64,000 nt of DNA from Polytrichum commune. Taxonomy: Eukaryota > Streptophyta > Polytrichopsida > Polytrichales > Polytrichaceae. This document shows positions 38,648-51,419 of the stretch, piece after piece. A program made the translations under genes and the position numbers. Each line of letters begins with the position of its first letter. Position 1 is the first letter of the stretch. Location of the stretch: assembly GCA_950295325.1 (NCBI GenBank), contig OX485803.1:18846001-18910000 (forward strand), in the 5' to 3' direction. The notes beneath the pieces were generated by a model, which had not been told where the DNA came from, did no database searches, and saw only the letters and a program-made list of their open reading frames with translations.

Positions 38648-38933
38648 CTCCCTCCATCCCAAAATGATCGTCCGTGTTCCTAACTTTGGTGAGATTAAGG
38701 CCCGCTGACCATTGACTGCGTAGTTGTAAGTATGACTCTTAAAATAGAAAAAACAACTACTACTCCGAAACACCCCCCGAAGTTGCGGTGTCGAAAGACT
38801 TCTTGATGATGAAAGTTTGCCGCAAAAATATTTGAATTTGAGCCTCAAATTTCTAGCCAGACAGATAAACCAAACAATTCTTTTGGGACAAAAAAATTTG
38901 GGAGATAGGACAATCATTTTGGGACAACGGGAG
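38648..38933 (-). mobile_element. Stowaway-like MITE 2, inverted relative to MITE 1
   Basis: 286 bp bounded by TA on both sides (38646-38647 and 38934-38935). It starts CTCCCTCCATCCCAAAATGA and ends GGGACAACGGGAG. Its interior is the reverse complement of MITE 1, with an extra ~40 bp near the right end where a TTTTGGGACA word is duplicated. Confidence 0.88.
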
Positions 38934-38935
38934 TA

Positions 38936-40306
38936 CGTTCTTAGCAAGGGTTGTAAAAACATTAGAACAAAATTAGTTTTAAATAAAGAACATAAAAAAC
39001 TATTATGGGTTCCTTACTACATTGATTATGGTAAATAATGCGGGCAATGTATAGTGTGACTTACCATGGGCAATCTAGATTTTGTTTCCCAACGCCTGCT
39101 TGGGGGGGGGGGGGGATTGAAACCTTGCCCCTTGTAGGTTTGTTGATGATCTATCACAATTTACCCTCACTACACTAATTGGGGGTCTTTTACATTTGTT
39201 TATGGGTTTGTTTGGCTTTAATAGAAATGTTGGGCTCTACTTAGTCATCAATGTTCTCAACCCTCCCCCTTGGTTGTTCCTACGAAACACCACCCAGGCA
39301 ACCTTATAGTGTGGCCCACCTTATACAACGTCCCGCATGAAAATAGTTTGCGACCCTAGTAACATGTGTCATGCCCCCATGATATACCCACACATGCAGG
39401 TCACTATCAAAATCTTATTAAACCGCTAATAGACAATGTACTTTTAATTAGGGTACTTTTAATATAGGGAACACATAGGGTACTTTTAATTGCAACAAGA
39501 AAAAAAAAATACAAATTTTGGAACTTCTATAGCTTGGATGAAATGACCCATATAATATTTTATCTAAACTAGGGTAAGTGAAAATTATAGGTAGTATTTA
39601 ATTTTTATTAATACAATAGGGTTTGTTATATTTGAGGGGACGAAGAATTTATGTGAGGTTCAAGAATGTCTTTAGATTGAATGAAAAGTTGCCTCAATTG
39701 ACTAAAAGTCATCAAATTTAGATGTTGGCAAGCTTGGGGTGGTCACTGAAAGTTTAAAGACAATGTTGGATTGTTTCAAAATAGTATTGTAATCAGGTAC
39801 CATTCAATTTTATTTGTATGTACCGTTACCATATTGTCGTCATTTTGTTACGGATTAATGTCAATATATGTTTAAATTCCAATATTTTGATAAATGGTAC
39901 AATTTACCAAAAAAAAATGGAGTCTATCTAATGAGTTCATGGTGTAAATTATACTTATATGTAGGGTCTTGTATAATACCTCAAACTACCATTTTATCTA
40001 CTAGTAGGGTGCCATTTATTCAATAAAATTTCATAAATAACCCGTCTTTAACTAACCCCCAACTGCACATGGTTTACAAAAACATGTAGCTTATGATCTC
40101 CTAGATATACCCACCTCCTTGTTGGACTAGTGTCACCTTTTTTTAATACCAATAGGGTACATGTATATGAAGATATTTATGTTTTGACATCATTTAGGCT
40201 TCTATACCATTCGAAACCTTCACACTTAGGTATATTTACCATTTCAATATTGAAACATTGGGCCGCTATTGACCTAATAGAGACTTGTTTTCTATGCATC
40301 TTGTGA
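38936..40306. other. AT-rich spacer, no gene seen
   Basis: Contains a run of 14 G at 39102-39115 and two TAGGGTACTTTTAAT repeats near 39445-39490. No conserved frame. Confidence 0.5.
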
Positions 40307-40319
40307 TACTCACCGTGTA

Positions 40320-40692
40320 GATAGATAGATAGATAGAAACTCCGGTCCCTTTTTTAGCAAGGGGCCGGCGTGAATAAAGTGTCCGTTCGTAATGCCAATG
40401 ACCCGATGCCCACTGGACAAGGGGACATTGGGACAATACTACTCTCCCCTTTCGAGGATGGACACTATAGTGACACACTATACAAGTTCCTAGCTAGCCA
40501 CTAGTGCCTTGAAGATACCGGACATGGTATCCCCCCAAAGGGCTTTGAGGTACCCATACAACAAGGTCCAAGGACCCCCCACCATAGTTGGGTGGACTAA
40601 GGTGAGCACCACGCCGGCATGGGGAATAGAACCCACAACCTCCTCATTGGGGGCCATGAGCCCTAACCACCAAGCCAAGGCCCGTGGTGCCT
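40320..40692 (-). mobile_element. Full-length tRNA-derived SINE with 13-bp target-site duplication
   Basis: The minus strand begins GGCACCACGGGCC, then has an A box-like TTGGCTTGGTGGTTAGGG and a B box-like GTGGGTTCTATTCC about 35 bp later, an unrelated ~280-bp body, and a (TATC)n 3' tail (plus-strand GATA repeats at 40319-40337). TACTCACCGTGTA occurs exactly at both flanks (40307-40319 and 40693-40705), a perfect target-site duplication. This is a recent LINE-mobilised insertion, because the duplication is uneroded. Confidence 0.88.
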
Positions 40693-40705
40693 TACTCACC
40701 GTGTA

Positions 40706-41714
40706 TCAATATACGGGTAGTATTACTACTTATGTTGATACCATGCAATCATATGTACCTATCTAAGATTGGTCTCAATAGAGTTGTAAAGATACCATTG
40801 AATGCTTAACATTGCTCGTATTAATTGAAAACATATATTGAAGTGATGTGTGGTGAGGCGTTGTGAATTCTGGAATATGTACCATAAAGTAATGTGTTTA
40901 ACAAGATTGGATTGCATGCTCAAGATTTATTTACTATTGCGGATTCAAGAGTGTTGGGGAGACCCATATGTTAATAATGAAACGAGTGGGAACATCCACG
41001 TTCAAACTGAATGGATGGAATTCATATGAGCTTCAAAAATGATGGGTACATCCTCAATTTGAATTTGTTCATCATCTTTTAATAATCACATGGTTGTACG
41101 GCTAAAGTATCCATCTAAGTTATGTTGACCTCAAGGTATGCAAGTGTTATTCACTTACTTCTCTCAATCGGACATGTACATTGGAATGGTGGGTGGATCG
41201 GTGAAAATTAAGAACAAACATCATATAACCACACATGTTTAAAAGACTTTGGACTACGTCTTCAAACTTTATCAACTACTCCACGCTCAATAGTGAACAC
41301 AATTAGGAAAACCTTTACATTCAGCCAAGGAGTCAACAAACATACACTTCCAATAACCATAACCAAACAAAAGAAAATCGGATTTTCAATCCAATTTCCG
41401 TTGATGCCGCATTATAGATTTGCTCTTGCAACACAAGTTTCATAGTGTAAATCTAAGCGGTGGAAATTGGAGAAATTGCAAACAAAGGAGAGTGGATGGA
41501 GTCACATGGAACTTGAAGAAAGACTCGAGTTTTTCGTATTGAAGAAGGGATGTGTGTACTCCTACTTCATTAGGTGCATCACAAGAAAATCATGAGCACC
41601 ACAAGGCCACACACTTTAGCTCCCATGGATGCCATCATGGGTCAACAGTCAAAACATTGTGGTCTCGCACCAACTCTCGTAAGTTAAAGTCCAAAGTTCA
41701 TAATGAATCGAGTC
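40706..41714. other. No gene recognised
   Basis: AT-rich DNA with scattered short frames; nothing supported. Confidence 0.5.
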
Positions 41715-41717
41715 TAA

Positions 41718-42216
41718 GGGTCACTTCACACACGAGCCAAGAGCCGTGACCATGAAATTGTGAGAGCCCAAAAGAAAGTGTCCAAAGGCCGTCCCAACAC
41801 ACCTCCAACATCATGTAGTGTGGTCACGGACCCTCAAGTGTAGCGTGAAGTGATATGTGACCGGGCCCTCAACCAAATGCTTTTTCAATGAAATTCTATT
41901 CATGCGGGTCCTCACATGTGATAAAATGGAATACATCAATGATTGTGAGCGTTCGGAGTGTTGTGGTCTCCCGGTTTTGTGTTAGGCCTACCTCCAAGAG
42001 ATGGTTTTTCAAAATAGTCCAAGTGACCATGAAACATGACCCATTTGATTCCATGTAGGAATCCATGTAGACCTTACATCCATCTTGCATTCATGTACTC
42101 CATTGGTCCCTCAGACGTAGTGTGAAGCGAACTTGGACCAGCTCCGCCATTTCCACCAATGAGAGTGCTTGAAGTGTAATGGTCACGGGCTCTCAGTCTC
42201 ATGTGTGAAGTGGCCC
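41718..42216 (+). mobile_element. Family C MITE, copy C2
   Basis: 499 bp with terminal inverted repeats (GGGTCACTTCACACACGAG on the left; the complement of GGGCCACTTCACACATGAG on the right) and a TAA duplication on both sides (41715-41717 and 42217-42219). TWA-type 3-bp duplications point to the PIF/Harbinger superfamily. No transposase. Confidence 0.85.
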
Positions 42217-42219
42217 TAA

Positions 42220-43262
42220 TATTAATCCGCAATAAAATAGGAGTCCGACTTGAATGAAGAAGGCTGCCCCATGTTCAATGTTGGGTCGTTCCACCAATAT
42301 CACATGTTAGTGTGGGTTACCATTTCAGAGTTACACATTGTCTTTAATACTATTAATTGTGCATTGTCATGCAAAATGGTCGCGTTTTCGTCCCAAAAGA
42401 ATGTTACATTTTCATAGTGATATTTGTTCATCCATTGTTTTCAGGGACCCTCACATGTTGTGTTTCACCATCACAAAGCTTGCAAGAAGCACAACACACG
42501 ATTCCTTTATGTCTTTCACATTTTGCTTAGCAGTTCATATCGTGCCCAACCATGCATATGTTCACAACATGGGAACCGCTGACATTTATGGTGAGCTACC
42601 AACTCTGTTGAGTATGCAATGGGGTGTATTAATTGTTCCATGTGCAACAAGCATGTTACTAATAGTTTAATAATGACCAAATCATTTTAAACTCAAATAA
42701 CATATATCGCTAGTATGTAATGAACTTGCTATAATCAACTTGGTACATAATGATAGTTTTTAGTAAAGAGTCAAACCAATGTGTACTTCTATTTTATTTT
42801 ATTTGGGGGGGGGAGGCGGACGGGGACCATAAATACTCATAATTTAATTCACCGTGGCTAATCGCGTGGGGGGGGGGACACTTGGGGGTTAGTCATCCTT
42901 TGTGTATCCTTATAGAGTAGAGGTAACCTCACAATAGAGGTGAAATGCTATTGGAAGTGCTTATTTTCATGTGGTCATTGAAAATACTTTATCCTTGATA
43001 GTGGAGTTGAAGTGTAGTCGATATCTTAGATACTTCTAATTGTATGTATTTCTCTTGTTAACTAGTTGTAGTAGCTTGAGTTCTATATTTCTTGGTTATT
43101 TCATCGCTTCTTGCGTACCTCTATTCATTCCTTTACAATCATGTCATAACCTTGGACCTTACTAGAGCTCCAATGACCCAAAAAGTGCACAAGGTATGAA
43201 GGAAGGGGGAGAGGAGGATATAAATAAGGAGAGGAGGGGTGAGGGAGGATCGATTAACTTTG
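42220..43262. other. No gene recognised
   Basis: The 110-codon frame at 42338-42670 has no motif. Two G homopolymers lie at 42805-42813 and 42868-42877. The ~70 bp before repeat A2 are purine-rich. Confidence 0.45.
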
Positions 43263-43683
43263 GTTTTGTTGGCTCTGTCTATAGGACAGAGACTATGCAT
43301 CAACTTCTTCGTTTCAAGAGCAAATTTCCTAACCACTTTGTGTTCACACTTGGACGTTATTTGTTCTTGTTATTTTTGGTCCACTTTATGTAATGTGGAT
43401 GTTAACTATAGTTTATATATATATAAGTGCTCCCAAAAATGCATTGAAAGAAATTTAGTTAACTATAGTTATTTTGGTAGTTCTTGATTATTTATTTTAA
43501 AAAAAATTGGGTGATAAATAAGTAGCTTCAATCCTTGACTTGTATTTGAGAAGAAGGTGCACAAAATCCAAGAAAGATTTGATATAGTGAATAGCCATGA
43601 ATTGGCATGAGCAAAGTGGACAACTACAATTATAGTCTTTCATAATAAAGGACAGAGCCTCACGGTTCTACCGTTTTCTTGTT
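43263..43683 (+). repeat. Dispersed repeat A, copy 2
   Basis: This is the least disturbed copy of the family. It carries the uninterrupted sequence GACAGAGACTATGCATCAAC, the empty-site form of the position where copy 3 has a MITE. The conserved frame, with MHQLLRFKSKFPNHF and the hydrophobic tail, ends in TAA (43390-43392). Confidence 0.85.
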
Positions 43684-43757
43684 AAGTTTACTTGGTTACA
43701 ACTAGGTTGCCAATTTTGTGCAAGCTTGCATAAAATTAGAAAAAGAATCACCATCAG

Positions 43758-43794
43758 ATGAAGGCAAGAGATGCGGAAAGTCTCTTGCCTTCAT
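43758..43794. repeat. Perfect 13-bp stem hairpin
   Basis: ATGAAGGCAAGAG (43758-43770) and CTCTTGCCTTCAT (43782-43794) are exact inverse complements around an 11-nt loop. Adding a G-U and two more pairs extends the stem to 16. Confidence 0.8.
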
Positions 43795-45559
43795 TTGGGA
43801 TTTTGTTCATTAATTAAAGTATAGTTTTGTTGATGTGGCACATTTTAGCTTTTAATTTTGTAACTATCTTTGGCCACCACCTACTAATACACTAGTGAGT
43901 GATAAAGTGGATGTTGATCACTTACTAAGTACACCGTTTACCTCAATTAGTGTGGATTATCATTTAAAATCATGCAATGTTCTAATAATGAGCCCGGGGG
44001 ATGCACTCCATTGTCAATTTGAACACCAAGTGCGATTAAAAATATATATACTTTTTACATAAAGCATCATCAAAATGGGTCAAATTTTTATCAAATTTTT
44101 AATGAGTAGATATACATGGTATCTATTACATCGTAAAAAGATTATAACCAAATTTGATGTTTTTTCTTTTCTTATAAAAACACATCGTTTCTAACTAGAA
44201 TGACGCAGATCGATTTGAACTAAAACAATTACTACAAAAAATGAAGATTACTAAAAATTACCAAAAAAGACAAAAGATATTATCAATGGTTATGTATATG
44301 TAGAAAAAAATATCACAATTCCTAAGATTATCTATGGCATATAATATAGGGTACCAAACTATTATCTCATGTGGTTATGAAACATAAGGGGGTGTGATCA
44401 CCCCAAGACAATGAGAGATTATTACTCACCTTGGGCCACACATTTCAAGACATTATGGTTTTCACTTAGGTAGCCCCAATCATAACTATATATGTACGTA
44501 AGTTCATTCAAATGTTACACGATGTAGTACACACTACGGATAGTCTACTACGTGATAGTTGTGGTCGAGAAGCTCCAGACATGAATGCCCAACATTTATT
44601 ATTTAGTCTATCTCTTAAAGGGGGTTGATGTTGGTACATATGTACATGTAACGGGGCATCTACACCAGTTGGCGTCAAATCCAGGAATGGCGTTCCTGAG
44701 TGATTGATATTGTTTAATATTGACCCCGGTCGACCATTTCTGCCCTCGTCGCAATGCATGTAGGAAAGAAGCTCAACACTGCATCATGGTCACGAGGGAA
44801 TTTTGAGACCACTACCAGACAACAAGGACCGCACGAGAACGCCATTACAAAGCGTATGCCAGCATGCGTGGATGTCCCATGATTGGCATCCCAAATTATA
44901 CTTGAAGGAGCCCCCCCCCCCCCTCATTTTCCCACTAAAATAAGCGATAATGTTGTATGAGGATGTAGGACATCATAAGATTAACATCTTCTAACTAAAA
45001 TAAAGTGTAGTCCATATTTCCATCCACTTCAAATTCAAGCAAAGATTAAATCAAAATCATATACCATTCATATTTGTTCTAGAACCAAAGTAGAGTTGTA
45101 CAAGCAAAGAAAGTGAATATGCTCTTGCTACTTAATAATGTTACAATTGCACAATGATCATGCAACAATCACGACAAAGTGTCACTTCATAAAAGAGTCG
45201 CTCAAGAAACCATTTGTTGGGCCATTATGTAGGCTAGATTGGCCCATCAACCTCAACCAACAAGCCAAAATTTTAGTTTACTATAACCGACCCCACTCTT
45301 CGGCATATTACTATATGCCTCACATGATAACTACACCTCTAATTAACCTTTTAAGTATTTCAACACAATTTTCATTACTGGGATACATTGAGTTAGTAGA
45401 TCTTGTTGGTAATGCAAAGAGGATTTCAACACATTTTCTCGCGTGGTCGTTAGACAACCTTTGAAGAAACCATGAAATGTTAAAGTAATGATTATGGTTG
45501 TGTCCAAATTTAGCCCTATGTTCTCGTGCTCGTTTTAAACAAGAAAATGTTGGTTTTGG
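43795..45559. other. No gene recognised
   Basis: AT-rich. A run of 13 C lies at 44911-44923. Frames at 44508-44759 (minus) and 45138-45464 (plus) have no recognisable motif. Confidence 0.45.
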
Positions 45560-46000
45560 ATAAAGTCACGATTAAGTGTGGTTCACATAAATTGGGATAA
45601 CTTATACAAAATCTCCAAAACTCGTCATTCAAACAACTATGCCCCCAAAGTTGGATAAGTCGTGTGATGAGAAGAGTTATATGAGTGTTATTGGTAGGGC
45701 ACGTGTTATATGAAGCATAAGACATCATTGACATGTTATGGTGGGAACAAACCCTTGGGTAGGGGTCACAATTAGGTGTAGTTACCATGGACCGGGGGTC
45801 ACTTACAAGGCATACCCAAGCTCCCAAATCACCTTGGAGACGACTCACATGGAGTTTGATCCATCGCGAAGTTGATGGAGAACTTTAGTGTGATGAGAAG
45901 ATTATGAGCCTTGCTTGCAAAGCATTTGTATGTGGAGCATAAGATATAGTTGACAAGTTACTCTATGTGGGAACAACCTCTTAGATGTACACTATTTATG
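45560..46000 (+). repeat. Dispersed repeat K, two degenerate units
   Basis: Both units share GTGATGAGAAGA, a (G/A)AGCATAAGA(C/T)AT block, TTGACA(T/A)GTTA and GTGGGAACAA. Relatives occur at 47690-48540 and about 52120-52260. Class unknown. Confidence 0.6.
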
Positions 46001-46007
46001 GTATTAA

Positions 46008-46511
46008 GGGCCATTTGACACACGAGACTGAGAGCCCGTGACTATTACACTTCAAGCACTCTCATTGGTGGAAAAGGTGGAGTTGGTCCAAGTTCACTTC
46101 ACTTCACAGTATGCTTGAGGGACCAACATAGTATGTGAATGCAAGATGGATGTAAAGTCTACATGGATTCGTACATGGCATCAAATGGATCGTGTTTCAT
46201 GGTCACTTGGATTATTTTCAAAAACCATCTCTTGGAGGTAGGCCTGACACTAAACCGGGGGACCACGATACTCTGAATGCTCACAACCGTTGATATATTC
46301 TATTTTTTCATGTGTCAAGCCCCACGTGAATAGAAATTCATCAAAATAGCAGTTGGTTGAGGGTTCGGTCACATATGGCTTCACATTGCACTTGAGGATC
46401 CGTGACAACACTACATGATTTTGGAGGTGTGTTGGGACAACCTTTGGACACATTCTTTTGGGCTCTCACAATTTCATGGTCATGGCTCTTGGCTTGTGTG
46501 CGAAGTGGCCC
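46008..46511 (-). mobile_element. Family C MITE, copy C3
   Basis: 504 bp, same orientation as C1. Termini are GGGCCATTTGACACACGAG and the complement of GGGCCACTTCGCACACAAG. Flanks are TAA on the left and TTA on the right, a slightly decayed TWA duplication. An ACTTCACTTCAC duplication is visible inside. Confidence 0.8.
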
Positions 46512-47689
46512 TTAGTGTCACATGCATAAAAGTGGCACTTACCCTATTTTGAGACGTACGCTAGGTTACATTGATGATTAACAATTTCACCATAAGTGTC
46601 ATCTCATGACACTTGGTGTTCAAGTGCGCTTACTGATATCTTGGCACGAGTATGTTCAATAGTTTTATGAGGTACATGCCTATCATGTTACACAATGATC
46701 TACAAGTTGACTAAAGTGTACACACTTGTCATTAGTATGTTCAAGAATATCTTTCTCTTGCGTACTAGAATATAAACTCGTGAAACTTGTCATTCAATTC
46801 TTGCCTCTTTAATACGACACTTGATAATACGACAACCTCAACATAATGACACAAATTTTGTATATTGGGATTCCTAGCTAGAATCTCCTCTATTATACAA
46901 CTATGACATTGTTAATATGACACATATGGACCCCCAAAATGTCATAATATAGAGATAACAAATGCATATACGATGGCTCCCACACATGTATAAGTATGCG
47001 ATTAATATGAAATTCATGTAACTTTCACATATGAAACGTGGATAAAATAATATTTTAATGTAAATTGATATTACAACGTGGGAACTAAGGGAACTATGTT
47101 CTCTATCTCTATCCCTAATCAAGAGACTAATCAGCTTATGCCTTTTTTGTAGCAATTTTCTCCTAAACCCTAAACCCGGGTGCACAATATGTTTTTGAGC
47201 ATTTTGAACTCAATATATTGTCATATTAATTTGATTTGCATATTGTTGGAAAGCTATTGAAATTGCGTTTCTTTTGGTGGTAGTTTTGCTCAATTATGAG
47301 TTGTATTAGCAAAGTTGTAATTATTTGAAGGTTGATTGAGTTTTAGAAGTTGATTTCAAGACATCGATGTACTTTTGCACATGATGAGGTCAGTTACAAT
47401 CCGAGCATTATAGTTAGCGTATTGTTGCTACTCTAAATATTATAATGTAGATGATTTTTTCACTTAAAAGAAGTTACTTATTTTGACAAATGGAATCGTA
47501 TTGACCATTAACGGACATGACAATTTGAGACCTCTAGGTATCTAATTTAGGCCCTTCATAAATAGTGTATTTGACACTAACTACGATAAACGGTGCAGTT
47601 CCCATAATATTGGGTCACAAGCTCTCAAATATTGGGATTTATAATATTGGGATTTATACATAAGCTCTCAAACTTACCTTTGAGCCAAC
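46512..47689. other. No gene recognised
   Basis: AT-rich sequence with a small inverted-repeat tendency. No frame or motif is supported. Confidence 0.5.
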
Positions 47690-48540
47690 TCACTAGGATT
47701 TTGACCATAGAGTTGATAAATAACTCGAATATACTTAGAATGAATTATGAGCCTTCTTGGCAAAGCGTTTGTTGTGCGGACCACAAGATATCATTGGCAT
47801 GTTATATATGGTGGGAACAAACTATTGGATAAGGATCACATTAGGATGTAGTCACCATGAACTTGCTTCGCTTTATTATAAACTCCCAACATTGCCTTAT
47901 AACTACCTCACTTCGAGTTTGAGCCACATACTTGATGGGTAACTCCCGTGTGTTGAGAAGAAGCATGAACCTTGGTGGCATTGAGAATAATAATAATAAT
48001 AATAATAATAACGTCGAGCAATCTAACGTGAATTTGAGCATGTTGGCCCTACCCTGCTCAAGAATCCTCTTGGTGCAAGGTGGGGTACACTGCCTACCTT
48101 GCAGTGGGTGGGTTCTTGGTTTCCTACCTATCTAGTTTTTTTTTTTTTTTTTTTGTTTTTTTTTCCCTCCTTCAAATCTAGAAGATTTCACTACGGGAAA
48201 CAAACCACCAACCACTTCATTCATAAATGGGTACCCTCCACTATCACCCAGTAGTTTAGGGTCATCTCCGACCTGACATTAAAAACTTATTATAGTAAGA
48301 ACAATTTCTTGAGTAATGGCCATAATCAGGTGTACATGTAGTTACCATAAACTTGGATCTTTTTTACATAAGGAGTTTGGGCCACATAGTCGATGGATAA
48401 CACTAGTGTGTTGAGAAGATTTGTGAACCTTGTTGGCAAAGCATTTGTGACATGGAACATAAGATGTTGTTGACAAGTTATGATGGGAACAAACTATTGA
48501 GTAAGACGACAATTAGGTGTGCTTATGAATTTGGTCACTT
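47690..48540 (+). repeat. Dispersed repeat K cluster with (AAT)n microsatellite
   Basis: Three more degenerate units of repeat K, recognisable by GGCAAAGC(G/A)TTTGT, GGGAACAAACTATT(G), GTTGAGAAGA and GAGTTTG(A/G)GCCACATA. An (ATA)n run of about eight units lies at 47987-48011 and a poly-T stretch at about 48137-48164. Confidence 0.6.
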
Positions 48541-49455
48541 TATCCATTAGCTCCCCAACTCATCAAAGTTTGATAATCTATAGACTCATTGGATGAAGGT
48601 TCACAACACCTATTGAGGGGGAGGCCGAATTGGGGGAGGGGAGAGTGAAAACATTAATTATCAATGTAGAGCCCATCGATTGCTATTCCAGGAGAATCTG
48701 ACCCCTACTTCAGGACTAGAAACCCCAAATTAATCCTCGGGGGGGGGGGGGGGTAGTCATTGGTTGGAGTAGCAATATACGTGCGAACAAATGATAGGGT
48801 ATTTTAAAAACATGGGGGCTAAAAATTATAAATGGACTTAAGAGTAATATAGGGTATCAAAAATGGCACTGGACATCTTTAAAGTACTATAGGGTATGGA
48901 ATAATAGGTAATTTGGAATTATAAGTAATGCAAGCCATTTTTTTATTAACCCAAAGTAGAAATTTACATAATGATAGCATGTGAAAAAAGAAGAGAATTG
49001 AAAGTAATACCCCCTATAAAATAGTGGTTGTTCGCACCTATATCCTTAACTTTTTAACACACTGCCCCCCCCCCCCCCCCCCCGAGAATTAATCAAGTGG
49101 GTTGAAATTGGGTTGGACAAGCAGCAAACCTATAGGGGAACACATGTTTTACCATTCACCCACAGCAGGTGATTATGAAACGGAAAGAGGGAATTATCGT
49201 ATACGATTATACCTCTTGTGAGCTAAATTTTTGGCCAAATGGTTAAACTATCGACAAATAGATGGTAATTGGATGAAACAACATCCAGTAGATGAAAATA
49301 GTTAAACCATAGGCTAAGAAGGTAGTTATAACTTAGGCTTAGGCGCCCATAGTTGGTTATAACAACTATTATCTTTCCCGCCAAGCTAAGAGGGTTGGGG
49401 AGGGGGAGGCAAGCACACATTTCTTAGATAATTTTTGAGCGCATTGTGAGACTAA
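48541..49455. other. No gene; long G and C homopolymers
   Basis: A run of 15 G at 48739-48753 and a run of 19 C at 49065-49083. The rest is AT-rich and featureless. Confidence 0.55.
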
Positions 49456-49976
49456 TGCCCCCTTCCCACCTGACTTTAGTTAAGACCCAAAGTATTTCCT
49501 AAAAACTGGGTAAAGCTCCCTCGGTTATAGCGGAGGCATCCGACTATCCCAATGCACCTACAAGAACTTGCTCCGGAGATTTTCAAGTAGGTTTTAGTTA
49601 AGTAGCTTTCACACATGTTCATGGTTTTATCTACCAAGCAATGAATGTTGGGTAGTTTTTGTCCCATCCCCAAATGCCTTACTACTCACCTATCTTACCA
49701 TCGGTTTTTGTTAATGGAGCTCCTCGTGCCCTCATAGCTAAGACTAAAAAGCAACCAATCACAAGGGTGGGAGGCGACACTTTTCAAGTTCCTATATTCT
49801 TGCCTCATGTTTAGGTACCGATGGGAGGGTCGGTGGTTGAGGCATAAAACCTCCACTTTTAAGCCATGCCACATCATTTGCCAACTAGGCTCGGCACTAG
49901 ATAATGTCGATGGTGTGAAGGCCGGTTTGTTAGAACCAACTTTTAGTCTTAGCTAAAGTCAGGTGGGAAGGGGGCA
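49456..49976 (-). mobile_element. Family D MITE, copy D2 (521 bp)
   Basis: Inverted relative to D1 and the same length. Terminal repeats begin TGCCCCCTTCCCACCTGACT at both ends. The TAA target duplication is intact (49453-49455 and 49977-49979). No transposase. Confidence 0.9.
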
Positions 49977-49979
49977 TAA

Positions 49980-51358
49980 TAGTCTTGTCTACCTCGATTG
50001 TGCGAGGACAATAGTTAGACTATTTTCCGAGAACTGAGTATTTGCCGCAGTGATTGCATGATTACCAATCTCTGTTTGAGTTTATTGGGATTATGATTGT
50101 TGTTAGCATTGAATGATTGAAGCTTTCATGAACTATTTACTTGTTTGGATTGCATGAATGCAAGATGGGTTAACCATATTTTGTTGTGTAATTAAAGTTG
50201 ATTGAGGATAAGATTGTGTAAAAGTGAGTGTGTGAGAGTTGATAAAGATGAAGTAAGGCGGGTAGAGAATTGAACAATCTGGGAGTGAAGACGAGAGACT
50301 TTGAAGTGAAGAAAGAGAAGTAACTTGTGAAGGACGAAATTGAGAGTGGAATTGATATAGCGCAAATTGTAGAGAGCAATGAGAGATTGAGAGAGGATGA
50401 ATTAACATCTAAATGAAAGAGGTTGTGAATGAGAGAGGGAGGAGTAAACAACTAAAGTTGAAATCCAAAATATAGTTGAGCATATTGAAGTTGTAAACTA
50501 AGATTGTGTAAGAATTGAATGCACGAGTGAATTATCGTTTGATTGAAAAGTGTATTCAGTCTGAGAGATAGAAATGGAAAGTAGGAATATTGAATTAGAA
50601 GCTTATGTAAAATCTTTGGCTGAAGCAAGTGACAAAGAGTGAGAGGAAGTTGAAGAGATGATTACCTCAAATTGAAGCAAGTTTAACTCTAGACAAGGGT
50701 CGCCAATGAGGAGAGTCCTCGAGTGATCAAGAATAAATTGATTGAACTGAAAATTTGTTGAAGCCTATAGTGAAGTGAAACTATTGATCCCTTGTGAGAG
50801 GGTGAACTAAAGGGTTACATGGGAAAGGAAGTCATGAGGGGAACTAGGTCATGTGAAAGGCCCAATTGAGTGAATGAAACTGAAGAGTCAAGGGTTAGTC
50901 CGAGAAGGAAACTATTGGCTATGGTTGAGACCTAATATAGGTTGTAGTGGAGTCGAAAGGCCAAGTGTCGGTCTGTATATGAACCGCTTGATCATGGTTA
51001 AGCTTGTGAGAGGCAGTGGAAGAAAAAAGAGGAAATTATTCAGCCGAGTGTGACTATAGTGATAGTAAAAACTATAAGTTGATAGAAGTATAGTGTGTCA
51101 AGTCAATTTAGTGAGAGTTTCCTGATCAACTGAAGTGATGAGAAATCACTTATGATTAGTTGATTAGTGATGGAATTTGAAGAGTTAAGAGGGATTAAAT
51201 GAACTTAAGATAGGATGAACTTTGGATTATCAAAGAGATTTAGGCATAAGTTGTTCTAGGCTTAATTAGGAGTTTTATATGATTACATAGTCTAGAGACT
51301 TGATCTTTGAGTATGAAATGCAATTTAACCAAATCAATTATTGTCTTGTGTGTTACCC
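49980..51358. other. Strand-asymmetric, C-depleted purine-rich tract
   Basis: From about 50180 to 51340 the plus strand is rich in A and G with very little C, the mirror image of the composition at 1780-4700. Minus-strand frames (50133-50408, 50170-50451) are Ser/Leu/Ile-rich because of this bias and carry no motif. The origin is unknown. Confidence 0.5.

Positions 51359-51416
<58 letters not shown>
51359..51416. repeat. (TTG)n microsatellite, about 19 units
   Basis: Uninterrupted TTG repeats, ending in GTAGG. Confidence 0.95.
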
Positions 51417-51419
51417 AGG

